Assembly: GCF_000330705.1 (NCBI RefSeq)
Contig: NZ_ANAM01000006.1
Coordinates: 372,001 to 436,000 of the forward strand
DNA from: Salinicoccus carnicancri Crm
GTDB lineage: Bacteria; Bacillota; Bacilli; Staphylococcales; Salinicoccaceae
DNA: 64,000 nucleotides
Direction: 5' to 3'
The position numbers and the translations under genes were made by a program. Shown here piece after piece: positions 49,943 through 59,444 of this stretch. Numbering within the stretch: the first letter of the stretch is position 1; each line of letters opens with the position of its first letter. The notes beneath the pieces are model-generated. The model did not search any database. It was given only the letters and a program-made list of their open reading frames with translations, and was not told the DNA's origin.

Positions 49943-50123
49943 CTGGAAAATCGAGTTGGCGATGCGCACTGGACAGAGACATTGTGGCTGGTGGAAACAA
50001 TGATGCGTCCGTCACCGTGCTGTTTTCCGGTACAACGTGATAATACAGGAGTGATGGCTCAGGCCATAACTTGGGTGGTACCGCGGTCCAGATCGTCCCA
50101 TTTTTGGGGGACGGTCTTTTTTT
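49943..50123 (+). promoter_or_regulatory. T-box leader controlling alaS
   Basis: Stem I is closed by CTGGAAAA (49943-49950) with TTTTCCGG (50023-50030). Directly before the closing strand is GCT (50019-50021), an Ala specifier followed by a purine. The T-box sequence GGGTGGTACCGCGG is at 50073-50086. The terminator is 50091-50099 with 50108-50116 plus seven T residues. Uncharged tRNA-Ala should promote read-through into alaS. Confidence 0.95.
50091..50123 (+). terminator. Regulated terminator of the alaS T-box
   Basis: A 9-bp stem with one G-U pair, 8-nt loop and a seven-T run; it is mutually exclusive with the antiterminator around 50073-50086. Confidence 0.9.
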
Positions 50124-50154
50124 ATTTCATAAATTTGGATATGGAGTGATACAC

Positions 50155-52785
50155 ATGAAAAAAAGAACAGGCAATGAATTAAGGGAGCTTTTCCTTGAAT
50201 ATTTTAAAAATATGGATCATATGGTCGAACCGAGTGCACCGCTCGTACCGATTGATGATGACTCCCTGCTGTGGATCAACTCGGGTGTTGCGACACTGAA
50301 AAAATATTTTGACGGCAGGGTGATACCGGAGAATCCGAAAATCGTGAATGCGCAAAAAGCGATCCGCACGAACGATATTGAGAACGTCGGTTTCACTGCC
50401 CGCCATCATACTTTCTTTGAAATGCTCGGCAACTTTTCGATCGGGGATTACTTCAAGAAGGAAGCGGTCGCATATGCATGGGATTTCCTGACGAATAAAG
50501 AATATATCGGATTCGATCCGGAACTGTTGTACGTGACGATCCATCCCGAGGATGAAGATGCGTACAGGATATGGAGCGAACATATCGGTCTTGAACCTTC
50601 CCGCATCATCCGCATAGAAGGCAACTTCTGGGACATCGGAGAAGGTCCGTGTGGGCCGAACAGTGAAATATTCTATGACCGGGGCCCGTCCTATGAACTG
50701 GATTCGCCGGCCGCGGAATTATATCCAGGAGGCGAGAACGAGAGATATCTTGAGATCTGGAATCTGGTGTTCAGTGAATTCAATCACAACAAGGACGGTT
50801 CATACACACCGCTTCCGAAAAAGAATATCGATACCGGCATGGGGCTTGAGAGGCTTGCCAGTGTCATCCAGGAGGCGCCGACAAACTTTGATACGGATTT
50901 GTTCACACCGATTCTTGCCTCCCTTGAGGAGATCAGCGGCAGCAGGTATGGCCGGGATGAAGTGGTGGATACTGCATTCAAAGTCATCAGTGATCATATA
51001 AGGACTGTCAGCTTTGCAGTGGCGGATGGGGCGCTTCCTTCAAACGAAGGGCGCGGTTACGTCCTTCGCCGTCTCATCAGGCGCGCTGTACGGTTCAGCA
51101 AGGACCTTAATATCAAACGTGCGTTCATGTACGAGCTTGTCGACACCGTGGCGGATGTCATGGGCGGATTCTACACCAACGTACGCGAGCGGCATGACTT
51201 CATCAAAGAAGTCATCAAGAAGGAAGAGGAACGCTTCCTTGTCACGCTCGATGAAGGCATCCGCATATATGAGGTTCTGCGTGATGAAGCCGAAAGGAAC
51301 GATTCAATCATCAAAGGTGAAGATGCGTTCCGCCTCTATGACACATACGGCTTCCCTTATGAACTGACCAGGGAATATGCCGAGCAGGACGGGCTCAGTG
51401 TGGACGAGGAAGGTTTCATCGAGGAAATGAAGAAGCAGCGCGAACGCGCAAGGAGTGCGAGGAAATCGGGGGAATCCATGCAGGTACAGTCTGAAACGCT
51501 CGCCGGCATTACTGAACCGAGTGAGTTTACAGGCTATCAATCCAAAAAAGAGGAAGCTGTCCTCACCCATATCATCAAAGACGATAATGCGCTTGACTCG
51601 CTGGCGGAGACGGGTGAAGTTGAGCTTCTGTTCGACAGGACACCGTTCTATGCTGTAAGCGGTGGACAGGTGGCGGACAAAGGCACCATTGAGAACGGGG
51701 ACTCAAGACTTGAAGTCACATCCGTCTACAAAGCACCGAACGGCCAGAATGTACATGTCGCAAAACTGCTCAGCGGCGTGATCAATACGGGCGAGACCTA
51801 CACAATTGCTGTCAGCCGTGATGAGCGGAATTTCATCATCAAGAACCATACAGCGACACACCTGCTTCACCAGGCGCTCAAGGATACGCTCGGCGACCAT
51901 GTTAATCAGGCAGGCTCCCTTGTGGAGAGTGAACGTCTGCGCTTTGACTTCTCCCACCTCGAAGGCCTGTCCGATTCAGAAATACAAACCATCGAGGAGA
52001 TTGTGAACGAAAAGATATATGAAAACCTTGAAGTGCATATCTCTGAAATGCCGATTGAGGAGGCAAAGGAGAAGGGCGCAATGGCGCTTTTCGGCGAGAA
52101 ATACGGCAATGTCGTGCGTGTTGTTGATATTGACGAATACTCCGTGGAACTCTGCGGCGGTATACATGTCGGTAACACTGCAGAAATCGGTCTGTTCAAG
52201 ATTGTTTCAGAATCAGGCATCGGTGCAGGTGTGCGCCGGATTGAAGCGGCGACGAGCAGATATGCAGTGGATATCTATAAGGAAAAAGAGGAGCGCCTGA
52301 ATGAAATTGCCGCCAAACTGAAAGTGAAGGAAAGCCAGGTTATGAAAAAGGTGGATTCAGTCCAGTCAGACATCCGTGAGCTGAAAGAGGAGAACAAGTC
52401 TCTCAAAGCCAGTAGGCAGAATGAGAAACTCGGTAATATCGATGCGCTGGCAGAAACGGTTGCAGGTGTCCGTGTAATCGCCGCTGAAGTCCCGGCGGGA
52501 AATGCAAAAGAACTAAGGGAAACGATGGATAATGTCAAGTCGAAAGTCCAGGATGCAGTCATCGCACTTGCATGCCAGAATGCGGGCAAGGTGTCACTTG
52601 TCGTAACTGTCCCGAAAGAGCTGACTGGAACAGTGAAGGCCGGGGACATCATGAAGGAGATGGCGGAAGCTGTCGGCGGAAAAGGCGGCGGCCGTCCGGA
52701 TATGGCACAGGGCGGCGGAACAGATCCTTCCAATATAACAATTGCGTTACAATTGGCTAAAAACCACATTAAAAGTTCATTCTAG
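50155..52785 (+). CDS. alaS: Alanyl-tRNA synthetase
   Basis: Class II synthetase charging tRNA-Ala. The 876-residue protein has the catalytic domain ([37 protein letters not shown]) and the editing domain with zinc ligands HTATH (about 565) and [10 protein letters not shown] coiled-coil and C-Ala domain ending [12 protein letters not shown] completes it. ATG 50155 has GGAGTGAT upstream; an open frame extending back to 50071 runs through the T-box and is not coding. Confidence 0.98.
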   Translation: MKKRTGNELRELFLEYFKNMDHMVEPSAPLVPIDDDSLLWINSGVATLKKYFDGRVIPENPKIVNAQKAIRTNDIENVGFTARHHTFFEMLGNFSIGDYFKKEAVAYAWDFLTNKEYIGFDPELLYVTIHPEDEDAYRIWSEHIGLEPSRIIRIEGNFWDIGEGPCGPNSEIFYDRGPSYELDSPAAELYPGGENERYLEIWNLVFSEFNHNKDGSYTPLPKKNIDTGMGLERLASVIQEAPTNFDTDLFTPILASLEEISGSRYGRDEVVDTAFKVISDHIRTVSFAVADGALPSNEGRGYVLRRLIRRAVRFSKDLNIKRAFMYELVDTVADVMGGFYTNVRERHDFIKEVIKKEEERFLVTLDEGIRIYEVLRDEAERNDSIIKGEDAFRLYDTYGFPYELTREYAEQDGLSVDEEGFIEEMKKQRERARSARKSGESMQVQSETLAGITEPSEFTGYQSKKEEAVLTHIIKDDNALDSLAETGEVELLFDRTPFYAVSGGQVADKGTIENGDSRLEVTSVYKAPNGQNVHVAKLLSGVINTGETYTIAVSRDERNFIIKNHTATHLLHQALKDTLGDHVNQAGSLVESERLRFDFSHLEGLSDSEIQTIEEIVNEKIYENLEVHISEMPIEEAKEKGAMALFGEKYGNVVRVVDIDEYSVELCGGIHVGNTAEIGLFKIVSESGIGAGVRRIEAATSRYAVDIYKEKEERLNEIAAKLKVKESQVMKKVDSVQSDIRELKEENKSLKASRQNEKLGNIDALAETVAGVRVIAAEVPAGNAKELRETMDNVKSKVQDAVIALACQNAGKVSLVVTVPKELTGTVKAGDIMKEMAEAVGGKGGGRPDMAQGGGTDPSNITIALQLAKNHIKSSF

Positions 52786-52796
52786 GCATTCAGAAA

Positions 52797-52805
52797 TGCT
52801 ATAAT
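52797..52805 (+). promoter_or_regulatory. Extended -10 promoter for the ireB-like/ruvX operon
   Basis: TGCTATAAT at 52797-52805 is a TGn extended -10 with perfect TATAAT, located after the alaS stop. No clear -35 is seen. Confidence 0.5.
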
Positions 52806-52840
52806 GGAATACAAATGCTAGTAGGATGGGAGTGCTGATT

Positions 52841-53104
52841 TTGAATCAATTTGACGAAACGATGAAGTTCAATGTTGAAGATACACAGGCACATGATGTC
52901 AAAGAAATACTCGCCAATGTCTATAACACCCTGGAGGAACGCGGCTATAATCCTATCAACCAGATTGTCGGCTATCTCCAGAGCGGCGATCCGGCCTATA
53001 TTCCTCGCCATAACGAAGCGCGGAACCACATACGTCACGTGGACCGCGATGAGATTATGGAAGTTCTGGTCAGAACGTATATCGAGCGGGAGATAAATGA
53101 CTAG
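52841..53104 (+). CDS. IreB/UPF0297-family regulatory protein (YrzL-like)
   Basis: An 87-residue protein of the IreB family; in Enterococcus IreB is a substrate of the PASTA kinase IreK and regulates cell-wall drug tolerance. The conserved core [19 protein letters not shown], with [11 protein letters not shown], is fully present, and Thr in DETMKFN matches the phosphorylated region. The start is TTG 52841, 6 bp after GGGAGTG; ATG 52826 is inside the site. It overlaps ruvX by 8 bp, the usual YrzL-YqgF-DUF1292 order. Confidence 0.93.
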   Translation: MNQFDETMKFNVEDTQAHDVKEILANVYNTLEERGYNPINQIVGYLQSGDPAYIPRHNEARNHIRHVDRDEIMEVLVRTYIEREIND

Positions 53105-53528
53105 GACGCTCGGCCTGGATGTTGGCACCAAAACGGTCGGGGTCGCCCTCAGTGATGCGCTGGGATGGACGGCCCAAGGTTTGACGACTCTGAAAATTGA
53201 TTCTGAGAATGGTCATTTCGGCATTGACGAAGTGGTAAAAATAACAGAAGAGAATGATGTCTCCACAATTGTGGTCGGACTGCCAAAGCACATGAACAAC
53301 TCTATAGGCGAGAGCGGTGAACGTTCCATCCATTATAGTAAATTGCTTGAAAACAGCATGCCAGATGTTAAAATACTATTATGGGATGAGCGTCTCAGCA
53401 CCGCCGGTGCCGAGAGGACGCTGCTTGAAGCGGACGTCTCCCGCAAAAAAAGGAAAGCTGTGATCGACAAGATGGCCGCAGTGTTCATACTGCAGGGGTT
53501 TCTTGATAATCCGGCAAAAGGAGAATAA
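53097..53528 (+). CDS. ruvX: Holliday junction resolvase-like nuclease YqgF/RuvX
   Basis: RNase H-fold protein associated with 16S rRNA 5' end processing and suggested junction resolution. The 143-residue protein has [15 protein letters not shown] at the N-terminus, VVGLPKHMN in the middle and [10 protein letters not shown] with a final [14 protein letters not shown], which carry the acidic active-site residues. ATG 53097 is inside the preceding gene, and DUF1292 follows after 3 bp. Confidence 0.95.
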   Translation: MTRTLGLDVGTKTVGVALSDALGWTAQGLTTLKIDSENGHFGIDEVVKITEENDVSTIVVGLPKHMNNSIGESGERSIHYSKLLENSMPDVKILLWDERLSTAGAERTLLEADVSRKKRKAVIDKMAAVFILQGFLDNPAKGE

Positions 53529-53531
53529 CCA

Positions 53532-53837
53532 ATGAGTCAGGAAGAAATGGATTTTAACCAGGAAGAAGAGCTTCTTACGTTGTACGACGAGGAAGGTAAT
53601 GAAGTGCTGTACCGCAAAATGCTTGAATTCCATCATCCTGAATTTGAGAAAGACTATGTCATTCTCGCAGAAGAAGGCAACTTCTCAAATGATGATGAAG
53701 AGATTGAACTCATCCCGATGATAAATGTTGCCGATGAAGACGGCGAAGGCGGTAAATTCCTGCCGGTTGAAACAGATGATGAGTGGGATATGATCGAAGA
53801 AGTGGTCAATACCCAGATGGATGATCCGGAAGAGTAG
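53532..53837 (+). CDS. DUF1292 family acidic protein (YrzB-like)
   Basis: A 101-residue strongly acidic protein of unknown function with the family core [23 protein letters not shown] and [10 protein letters not shown]. It regularly follows yrzL and yqgF in Firmicutes. A good AGGAGAATAACC site precedes ATG 53532. A terminator follows. Confidence 0.93.
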   Translation: MSQEEMDFNQEEELLTLYDEEGNEVLYRKMLEFHHPEFEKDYVILAEEGNFSNDDEEIELIPMINVADEDGEGGKFLPVETDDEWDMIEEVVNTQMDDPEE

Positions 53838-53862
53838 GTCATCTGCAAAAGGTTACAGGATG

Positions 53863-53892
53863 GCTTCCAATTCTCATTGGAAGCTATTTTTG
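53863..53892 (+). terminator. Rho-independent terminator after the DUF1292 gene
   Basis: A perfect 9-bp stem (53863-53871 with 53876-53884), a TCTC loop and T-rich tail. Confidence 0.85.
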
Positions 53893-53907
53893 GGATAGGA
53901 GTTTTAT

Positions 53908-55038
53908 ATGAGTAGAAATGATGATATCAAATTTTCAAAGAATGTATCTTCCTACCTGTCATTGTTCGTCATCGGAATATTGGCAATTGGCCTGATCATT
54001 GCAGCAATCGTAGTTTACATGTACATAAAATCAGGTTCTGAGCCTCTCGATGCCAATTCGACCGAGACAAAACAGATCGTCATCGAACAGGGATCATCAG
54101 CCGGGATGATCGGTCAGCAGCTGGAAGATGAAGGTATCATAAGGAATGGCACGATGTTCGAATATTTCCTCAAGCTTAACAGCATCACCGATTATCATGC
54201 GGGGGAATATGAGCTGTCACCGAACATGGACTTCGAGCAGATTGCCAAAACATTGGAGTCCGGACGCATCTATCAGGAAGTACTGTATCGTCTGACAGTG
54301 CCGGAGGGCTATTCTGTCGAGGAGATTGCGGCCCAGGCTGAAGAGCAGCTGCCGGTTGCATCAGACCGGTTCATGGAGCTCATGGAGGATGAGGAATTCA
54401 TCAAGTCCCTGATTGAGGACTATCCTGAAATGCTGTCTGATGAGATACTCGATGAAGATGTGAAGTACCCGCTTGAGGGTTACCTGTACCCGGCCACTTA
54501 CGACATAACTGAGGAAGAACCGAAGATTGAAGACATCATCCGCAAGATGCTGGATGCGACACAGTCCAACAGCTACAGTGTCTATAACTCTGCGGACAGC
54601 TACAGCATCAATCTGGAAGGTGAAAACAAGGAGCTCACGTTCCATGAATTCCTGACATTTTCGTCGCTGGTGGAAAAAGAGGCGACTTCGCTTGCAGACC
54701 GTTCCAAAATTGCCAGCGTATTCCTGAACCGTATGTCTGAAAATCCGGCGATGCCGCTGCAGACCGACCCGACGGTTCTCTATGCGCTCGGCGAGCATCA
54801 GGAACGTACATTGTTCGAGGATCTCGAGGTCGAGGATCCTTATAACACATACATTCATACCGGCCTGCCGCCGGGTCCGATCGCGTCACCCGGGCTCGAG
54901 TCACTGCAGAGCGCAATGAATCCTTCGAATACTGATTACTATTATTTCCTTGCAGACAGTGAGGGCAACAATCACTTTGCCCGGACATTCGAAGAACATG
55001 TTGAGAACAGGGAAAAATATATAAATAATCAGGAGTAG
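53908..55038 (+). CDS. mltG: Endolytic peptidoglycan transglycosylase MltG
   Basis: Cuts nascent glycan strands and limits their length. The 376-residue protein has a cytoplasmic basic stretch, one TM helix (about 18-41), a LysM-like segment (about 55-110) and the YceG catalytic domain. The catalytic Glu lies in SSLVEKEAT (E256/E258), with PLQTDPTVLYALG and NTYIHTGLPPGPIASPG further along. ATG 53908 has AGGAG upstream. Confidence 0.96.
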   Translation: MSRNDDIKFSKNVSSYLSLFVIGILAIGLIIAAIVVYMYIKSGSEPLDANSTETKQIVIEQGSSAGMIGQQLEDEGIIRNGTMFEYFLKLNSITDYHAGEYELSPNMDFEQIAKTLESGRIYQEVLYRLTVPEGYSVEEIAAQAEEQLPVASDRFMELMEDEEFIKSLIEDYPEMLSDEILDEDVKYPLEGYLYPATYDITEEEPKIEDIIRKMLDATQSNSYSVYNSADSYSINLEGENKELTFHEFLTFSSLVEKEATSLADRSKIASVFLNRMSENPAMPLQTDPTVLYALGEHQERTLFEDLEVEDPYNTYIHTGLPPGPIASPGLESLQSAMNPSNTDYYYFLADSEGNNHFARTFEEHVENREKYINNQE

Positions 55039-55100
55039 ATGATAAAAATCACCTTTTCAAGAGATATAAATTGTGCTACTATGAATTGTGATAAATATAG

Positions 55101-55136
55101 CAACTGATGACGAAAGTTATCAGTTGTATTTTTTAT
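55101..55136 (+). terminator. Rho-independent terminator after mltG
   Basis: An 11-bp stem (55101-55111 with 55116-55126, one G-U pair), a GAAA loop and TATTTTTTAT. It sits 14 bp before the trmR start, so trmR depends on read-through or on a promoter I could not identify. Confidence 0.85.
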
Positions 55137-55149
55137 ATGTGGTGAGGAC

Positions 55150-55788
55150 ATGGAAATATTTGAATATATTGAGAATATGAACAGCAGACCGGAACTGTTC
55201 CCTGACGTACTCGCCTATGCCAGGGAGCACAAAGTGCCGATCATGGATCCCGATGCCCTGCAGGTGATGAAGCATCATATGCACCTCACAGGTGCAGAGC
55301 GCATACTTGAAATTGGTACTGCAATCGGTTACAGTGCGCTGCATATGCTCTCTGTCAGTGATGCCGTGAAAGTCGTGACGATAGAGAAGGATGTGGACAG
55401 CCACAGAACGGCGAAAGATTTCTTCGGGTTATATGGAGTGGCCGGGAGAGTCGATCCGATACTTCGGGATGCCAAGGCAATCGATCCCGAAATGCTCAGA
55501 GGGCAGTTCGACATGCTGTTCATTGATGCGTCAAAGGGCAACAATGAATACTTCTTCGAAAATTTCAGTCCGTATGTAAAAGACGGGGGGCTCATCATAG
55601 TGGATAATATTCTGCTCAGGGGCCTTGTGGTCGAAGAGGAAATCCAGTCGAGGAACAGACGGCGCATGAAGGAGAAAGTCGATGCGTTCAATAAAAGGAT
55701 TGCTGCATCGGGAATGTACTCATCATTCCTCCCGGTCGGGGACGGACTGCTTGTCATCAGTAAACAGGAAGAGGGAAAGAACGCATGA
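55150..55788 (+). CDS. trmR: tRNA 5-hydroxyuridine methyltransferase TrmR-like (O-methyltransferase)
   Basis: SAM-dependent O-methyltransferase of the catechol/caffeoyl-CoA type. In B. subtilis the homologue at this locus (YrrM/TrmR) makes 5-methoxyuridine at tRNA position 34. The SAM loop is [15 protein letters not shown] (about 57-71), and the metal/catalytic Asp is in [22 protein letters not shown] precedes ATG 55150. Its stop overlaps the udk start by 4 bp. The U32 peptidase pair (yrrN-yrrO) found between trmR and udk in Bacillus is absent. Confidence 0.9.
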   Translation: MEIFEYIENMNSRPELFPDVLAYAREHKVPIMDPDALQVMKHHMHLTGAERILEIGTAIGYSALHMLSVSDAVKVVTIEKDVDSHRTAKDFFGLYGVAGRVDPILRDAKAIDPEMLRGQFDMLFIDASKGNNEYFFENFSPYVKDGGLIIVDNILLRGLVVEEEIQSRNRRRMKEKVDAFNKRIAASGMYSSFLPVGDGLLVISKQEEGKNA

Positions 55789-56405
55789 ACAGACCGACGA
55801 TTATTGGGATAGCCGGGGGGTCCGGATCGGGAAAGACCTCGGTTACCAGAAAAATAATGGAGGCACTCGATGGTCACAGCGTCGTTCTGATCGAGCAGGA
55901 TTACTACTATAAAGATCAGAGTGAAAAGACTTTCGAGGAGCGTCTTGAGACCAACTATGACCATCCCTTCGCGTTCGACAACGACCTGCTCATTTCTCAC
56001 GTCAGACAGCTTCTGGACCGGAAGGCCGTGGAAGTGCCGACATACAATTATGAAATCCATACGAGAAGTGACAGGACGATTCTGGTCGAGCCGAGAGATG
56101 TCATCATCATCGAGGGGATTTTCGCCCTCGAAAATGAAACACTCAGGAATCTGATGGACGTGAAACTATATGTCGATACTGATTCTGATATCAGGATCCT
56201 CCGCCGTATGCAGCGTGATATTGAAAAACGCGGCAGGACGATGGAGTCCGTCATCAACCAGTATTTGACGGTTGTCCGCCCGATGCATCTCCAGTTTATC
56301 GAGCCGACAAAGCGTTTCAGTGATGTCATCATCCCCGAAGGCGGGGAGAACAATGTCGCAATCGACCTGATAACAACCAAGATAAGAACATTGATAAATA
56401 ATTAG
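55785..56405 (+). CDS. udk: Uridine kinase
   Basis: Salvages uridine and cytidine to UMP and CMP. The 206-residue protein has Walker [10 protein letters not shown] (about 10-18), DYYYKDQ, the substrate motif NYDHPFAFD and [22 protein letters not shown] with the arginine lid. The order trmR-udk-greA is conserved in Bacillales. Confidence 0.97.
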   Translation: MNRPTIIGIAGGSGSGKTSVTRKIMEALDGHSVVLIEQDYYYKDQSEKTFEERLETNYDHPFAFDNDLLISHVRQLLDRKAVEVPTYNYEIHTRSDRTILVEPRDVIIIEGIFALENETLRNLMDVKLYVDTDSDIRILRRMQRDIEKRGRTMESVINQYLTVVRPMHLQFIEPTKRFSDVIIPEGGENNVAIDLITTKIRTLINN

Positions 56406-56418
56406 AATCAGCTAAAAT
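56391..56418 (+). promoter_or_regulatory. Candidate sigma-A promoter for greA
   Basis: TTGATA (56391-56396, 5 of 6) and TAAAAT (56413-56418, 5 of 6) with a 16-bp spacer, at the very end of udk. It would allow greA to be expressed independently. Confidence 0.55.
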
Positions 56419-56442
56419 ATAGAACTTTATGGAGGAATTACG

Positions 56443-56919
56443 ATGGACTTGCAAAAAGAATTTCCGATGACACAGAGTGGTTATGAACAACTGCAGGAGG
56501 AGCTTGAGCAGCTTAAGACGGTCAAACGTCCTGAAGTGGTGGAAAAGATAAAAGTGGCAAGGAGTTTCGGCGATCTTTCCGAGAACTCCGAATACGACGC
56601 TGCCAAAGACGAGCAGGGGTTCGTCGAACAGGAAATCACGAAGATCGAGGACATGATCCGCCATGCCAAGATCATTGAAGAGAACAACAACAAAAACGAA
56701 GTGCAGCTCGGCAACACTGTGACATTCACTGAGCTTCCCGACGGAGACAAAGAGGAATACCAGATTGTGGGGAGCGCGGAAGCGAACCCGTTCGAAGGGA
56801 AAATTTCCAATGAGTCGCCAATCGCAAAGTCACTGCTTGGTGCAAAGCTCAAAGACGAGATCAATGTTCCGCTCCCGAACGGCAATGACATGAAAGTCAA
56901 GATTGTTTCCATTGACTGA
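56443..56919 (+). CDS. greA: Transcription elongation factor GreA
   Basis: Binds the secondary channel of RNA polymerase and rescues backtracked complexes by transcript cleavage. The 158-residue protein has an N-terminal coiled coil with [17 protein letters not shown]; the acidic tip D/E residues are present. A C-terminal FKBP-like domain carries the [11 protein letters not shown] signature. GGAGG lies before ATG 56443. Confidence 0.97.
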   Translation: MDLQKEFPMTQSGYEQLQEELEQLKTVKRPEVVEKIKVARSFGDLSENSEYDAAKDEQGFVEQEITKIEDMIRHAKIIEENNNKNEVQLGNTVTFTELPDGDKEEYQIVGSAEANPFEGKISNESPIAKSLLGAKLKDEINVPLPNGNDMKVKIVSID

Positions 56920-57616
56920 CAGTACGGTCATAGGAATCATCGGTGCGATGAAGCCTGAAGTTGATATCCTGAAGGAGTGGATGGATATCAGCGCCACAAA
57001 CAGCATTGCGCATACGAAAGTATACCGGGGACAGCTTGCAGGCCGTGAAGTGGCTTTGGTAGAAAGTGGCATAGGCAAAGTGAATGCGAGCATGATCACC
57101 GCACTGCTCCTTGAGAAGTATGATGTGCGCATCGTCATCAATACGGGAGTTGCAGGCGCTCTGTCTGACCAACTGGATGTGACAGATATGGTGGTGAGTA
57201 CCTCTGTACTTCACCATGATGTGGATGCAGTCGAATTCGGTTACGATCTCGGCCAGGTGCCGGGTATGCCGAAGCTCTATCTTGCGGACAAGGGGCTCTG
57301 CAAGCTTGCGCTTGAGGCAATCAGCAGCAATCCCGATATTAAAGGGCACGGGGGTCTCGTCGTGAGCGGGGATTCATTCATAAGCAGCAGGCGACAGAAG
57401 CAGGTAATCACCGGCAACTTCAGGCAGGCCCTTGCGGTGGACATGGAATCTGCAGCCATCGCACAGACATGCTACCAGTACTCGACCTCATTTGTCATCA
57501 TCCGGTCGATTTCAGATAAAGCCGATGACAGCGCGGATATGACATATGATGAATTTTTGGCGAAAGCTTGTATTCATTCGTCTGAAGTTGTAAAATCATT
57601 ATTGAAGGACTTGTAA
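56912..57616 (+). CDS. mtnN: 5'-methylthioadenosine/S-adenosylhomocysteine nucleosidase
   Basis: Cleaves adenine from MTA and SAH, recycling SAM by-products and feeding the AI-2 route if LuxS is present. Family blocks are [26 protein letters not shown] and SGDSFISSR. The active-site region is [13 protein letters not shown], and the Asp is in [11 protein letters not shown] 56912 overlaps the greA end by 8 bp; TTG 56903 is an equal alternative, and neither has a strong binding site, suggesting coupling to greA translation. Confidence 0.94.
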   Translation: MTDSTVIGIIGAMKPEVDILKEWMDISATNSIAHTKVYRGQLAGREVALVESGIGKVNASMITALLLEKYDVRIVINTGVAGALSDQLDVTDMVVSTSVLHHDVDAVEFGYDLGQVPGMPKLYLADKGLCKLALEAISSNPDIKGHGGLVVSGDSFISSRRQKQVITGNFRQALAVDMESAAIAQTCYQYSTSFVIIRSISDKADDSADMTYDEFLAKACIHSSEVVKSLLKDL

Positions 57617-57631
57617 TTTGGAGGGATATCC

Positions 57632-57730
57632 ATGCTTTTTCTCATGATCATTTCAATCGTCATTACAGTCGTTATCGGATACCTTGTATACAGGGATACT
57701 GAAACAGAGGATAATGAAATCGTTGAATAA
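57632..57730 (+). CDS. Small single-pass membrane protein (32 residues)
   Basis: ATG 57632 to TAA 57728-57730, with GGAGGG six bases upstream, which is stronger than many sites here. The product is MLFLMIISIVITVVIGYLVY followed by the acidic tail RDTETEDNEIVE: one TM helix (about 2-20) and a short charged end, so probably N-out or N-in small membrane protein of unknown role. It sits between mtnN and a clean terminator, so it is likely the last gene of the greA-mtnN unit. Confidence 0.7.
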   Translation: MLFLMIISIVITVVIGYLVYRDTETEDNEIVE

Positions 57731-57735
57731 TCCAT

Positions 57736-57769
57736 AAAGCGCCTTAATATATTAAGGCGCTTTTAATTT
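57736..57769 (+). terminator. Rho-independent terminator after the small membrane protein
   Basis: A perfect 12-bp stem (57736-57747 with 57752-57763), a TATA loop and T-rich exit. It begins five bases after the small gene. Confidence 0.9.
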
Positions 57770-57809
57770 TGTGTTAAAATATAGGAAAACTCATCAGAGG
57801 TGCAATATA

Positions 57810-58334
57810 GTGAAGCTCTTGGAAAAATATTTCCTGCCCAGTGATTATGTGAAGCATTTTTACTCCATTACGCCTGAATATCTGAAGGCACGTGGCATCA
57901 GTGCAGTGATTACCGACCTTGACAATACGCTTGTCGGATTTGATGAAGCGCATGCCAATGACGTGGTCATCAATTGGTTCAAGACGCTGAATGTCCATGA
58001 TATCAAAGTGACGATCGTATCCAATGGCAACAGGACCCGGGTGAGCGGGTTCTGCGATCCACATGACATCGATTATATATTCAGTGCAGGCAAGCCGCTT
58101 GGCAAATCATTCAGAAAAGCCGTCCGCATGATGGACGTTGACCCGTCATCCACTGTGATGATCGGCGATCAGCTCATGACTGATATTTTCGGTGCAAACA
58201 GGGCAGGGCTCGAAAGCATACTCGTCCTGCCGGTCAAAAAGAAAGACGGCTGGGCGACACTGCTCAACCGCAGGATCGAGAGGCGGATCATGAAGTACTT
58301 CGACCAAAAAGGTCTGATCAATTGGGGGGAATGA
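57810..58334 (+). CDS. yqeG: YqeG-family HAD phosphatase
   Basis: HAD subclass IIIA phosphatase of the YqeG group (related to the mitochondrial PGP phosphatase); the bacterial substrate is not established. The 174-residue form has the nucleophile motif ITDLDNTLVGFD, VTIVSNGN and GDQLMTDIFGAN. The start is GTG 57810 (M-K-L-L-E-K), with AGAGGTG upstream, rather than the longer frame from 57771. It heads the yqeG-yqeH-aroE-yhbY-nadD-yqeK-rsfS-methyltransferase cluster, whose genes overlap or nearly abut. Confidence 0.93.
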   Translation: MKLLEKYFLPSDYVKHFYSITPEYLKARGISAVITDLDNTLVGFDEAHANDVVINWFKTLNVHDIKVTIVSNGNRTRVSGFCDPHDIDYIFSAGKPLGKSFRKAVRMMDVDPSSTVMIGDQLMTDIFGANRAGLESILVLPVKKKDGWATLLNRRIERRIMKYFDQKGLINWGE

Positions 58335-58337
58335 AAT

Positions 58338-59444
58338 TTGGAACAGCTTAAATGTATCGGGTGCGGCGCTGTGCTGCAGTCGGAGGACGAAACGAAACCG
58401 GGCTTCATACCGGCAAGTGGCATTGGCCGCGAAGATGCAATATGTAAAAGGTGCTACCGCCTGAAGCACTACAATGAAGTGATGGACCTGGATGTGGATT
58501 CCGGAGAATTCTTGGCGATGCTCAATGCACTTTACGAGACGGACGGACTGATTGTGAAAGTGCTCGATGTCTTTGACTTCAATGGCAGCATCATTCCGTC
58601 GTTCAACAGGATTGTCGGAGATAAGAAAGTACTTGCAGTCATCAATAAGATCGATCTTCTGCCGAAGTCGGTCAACAGGAACAGGGTTGTACACAGGGCC
58701 AAGCACATGCTCAGCGAGGCCGGCATCAAAGCGGTCGACACCGTTGTCATCAGCGCGAAAAAGAACGAGGGCATAGATATGCTGGTCAAGAAGATGCAAG
58801 GCCTCGCACACGACCAGGATGTCTATGTGGTCGGTACGACAAACGTCGGGAAATCGACACTGATCAACAAACTGATCGAAAATACCACCGGTGACAAAGA
58901 GGTCATCACTACGAGCAAATTCCCGGGCACTACACTCGATCTCATCGATATCCCGCTCGGCGGGGATTCCTACATCTTCGACACACCGGGCGTGGTCGTG
59001 GACTCCCAGATGGCCCATTATGTTCATAAGGATTCTCTGAAGCACATTACGCCGGCCAAAGAGATAAAATCCATGGGATTCCAGCTCAATCCGGGACAGA
59101 CTCTGTTCATTTCGAACCTTGCCCGCATCGACTTCACTGAAGGCGGTCGCAGCAGTTTCAATATATATGCTTCAGACAAGGTGAAAATCCACAGGACCAA
59201 GCTTGAAAATGCGGATGAATTCTATGACAGGCATTATAATGGCCTGCTTGCTCCGCCGGAAATAGACCGGCCGTACCTCTCCGAAGAGTTTGCGGCGTTC
59301 GAATTCACGACAGATTCTGACAGTGACATATCAATCAGCGGGCTGGCTTTCATCTCCACAGGCCCCGGAGTCACAGTGCGCGTAAGAGTGCCAAAAGGTG
59401 TGGATGTCGTTTTAAGACCGACTATATTTAAAGGTGGGGTATGA
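58338..59444 (+). CDS. yqeH: Circularly permuted ribosome-assembly GTPase YqeH
   Basis: GTPase needed for 30S subunit assembly. The zinc finger is CIGCGAVLQ with ICKRC downstream. The G motifs are permuted: NKIDLLPKS (G4) precedes GTTNVGKSTLIN (G1, about 166-177), and DTPGVV (G3) follows. A C-terminal RNA-binding region ends the 368-residue protein. The start is TTG 58338, after GGGGGGAATG. It lies 3 bp after yqeG and overlaps aroE. Confidence 0.96.
   Translation: MEQLKCIGCGAVLQSEDETKPGFIPASGIGREDAICKRCYRLKHYNEVMDLDVDSGEFLAMLNALYETDGLIVKVLDVFDFNGSIIPSFNRIVGDKKVLAVINKIDLLPKSVNRNRVVHRAKHMLSEAGIKAVDTVVISAKKNEGIDMLVKKMQGLAHDQDVYVVGTTNVGKSTLINKLIENTTGDKEVITTSKFPGTTLDLIDIPLGGDSYIFDTPGVVVDSQMAHYVHKDSLKHITPAKEIKSMGFQLNPGQTLFISNLARIDFTEGGRSSFNIYASDKVKIHRTKLENADEFYDRHYNGLLAPPEIDRPYLSEEFAAFEFTTDSDSDISISGLAFISTGPGVTVRVRVPKGVDVVLRPTIFKGGV

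Noticed and set aside
50071-50154. 28-codon N-terminal extension of alaS
   Set aside because: It begins inside the T-box sequence and runs through the regulated terminator; ATG 50155 has its own binding site and matches AlaS.
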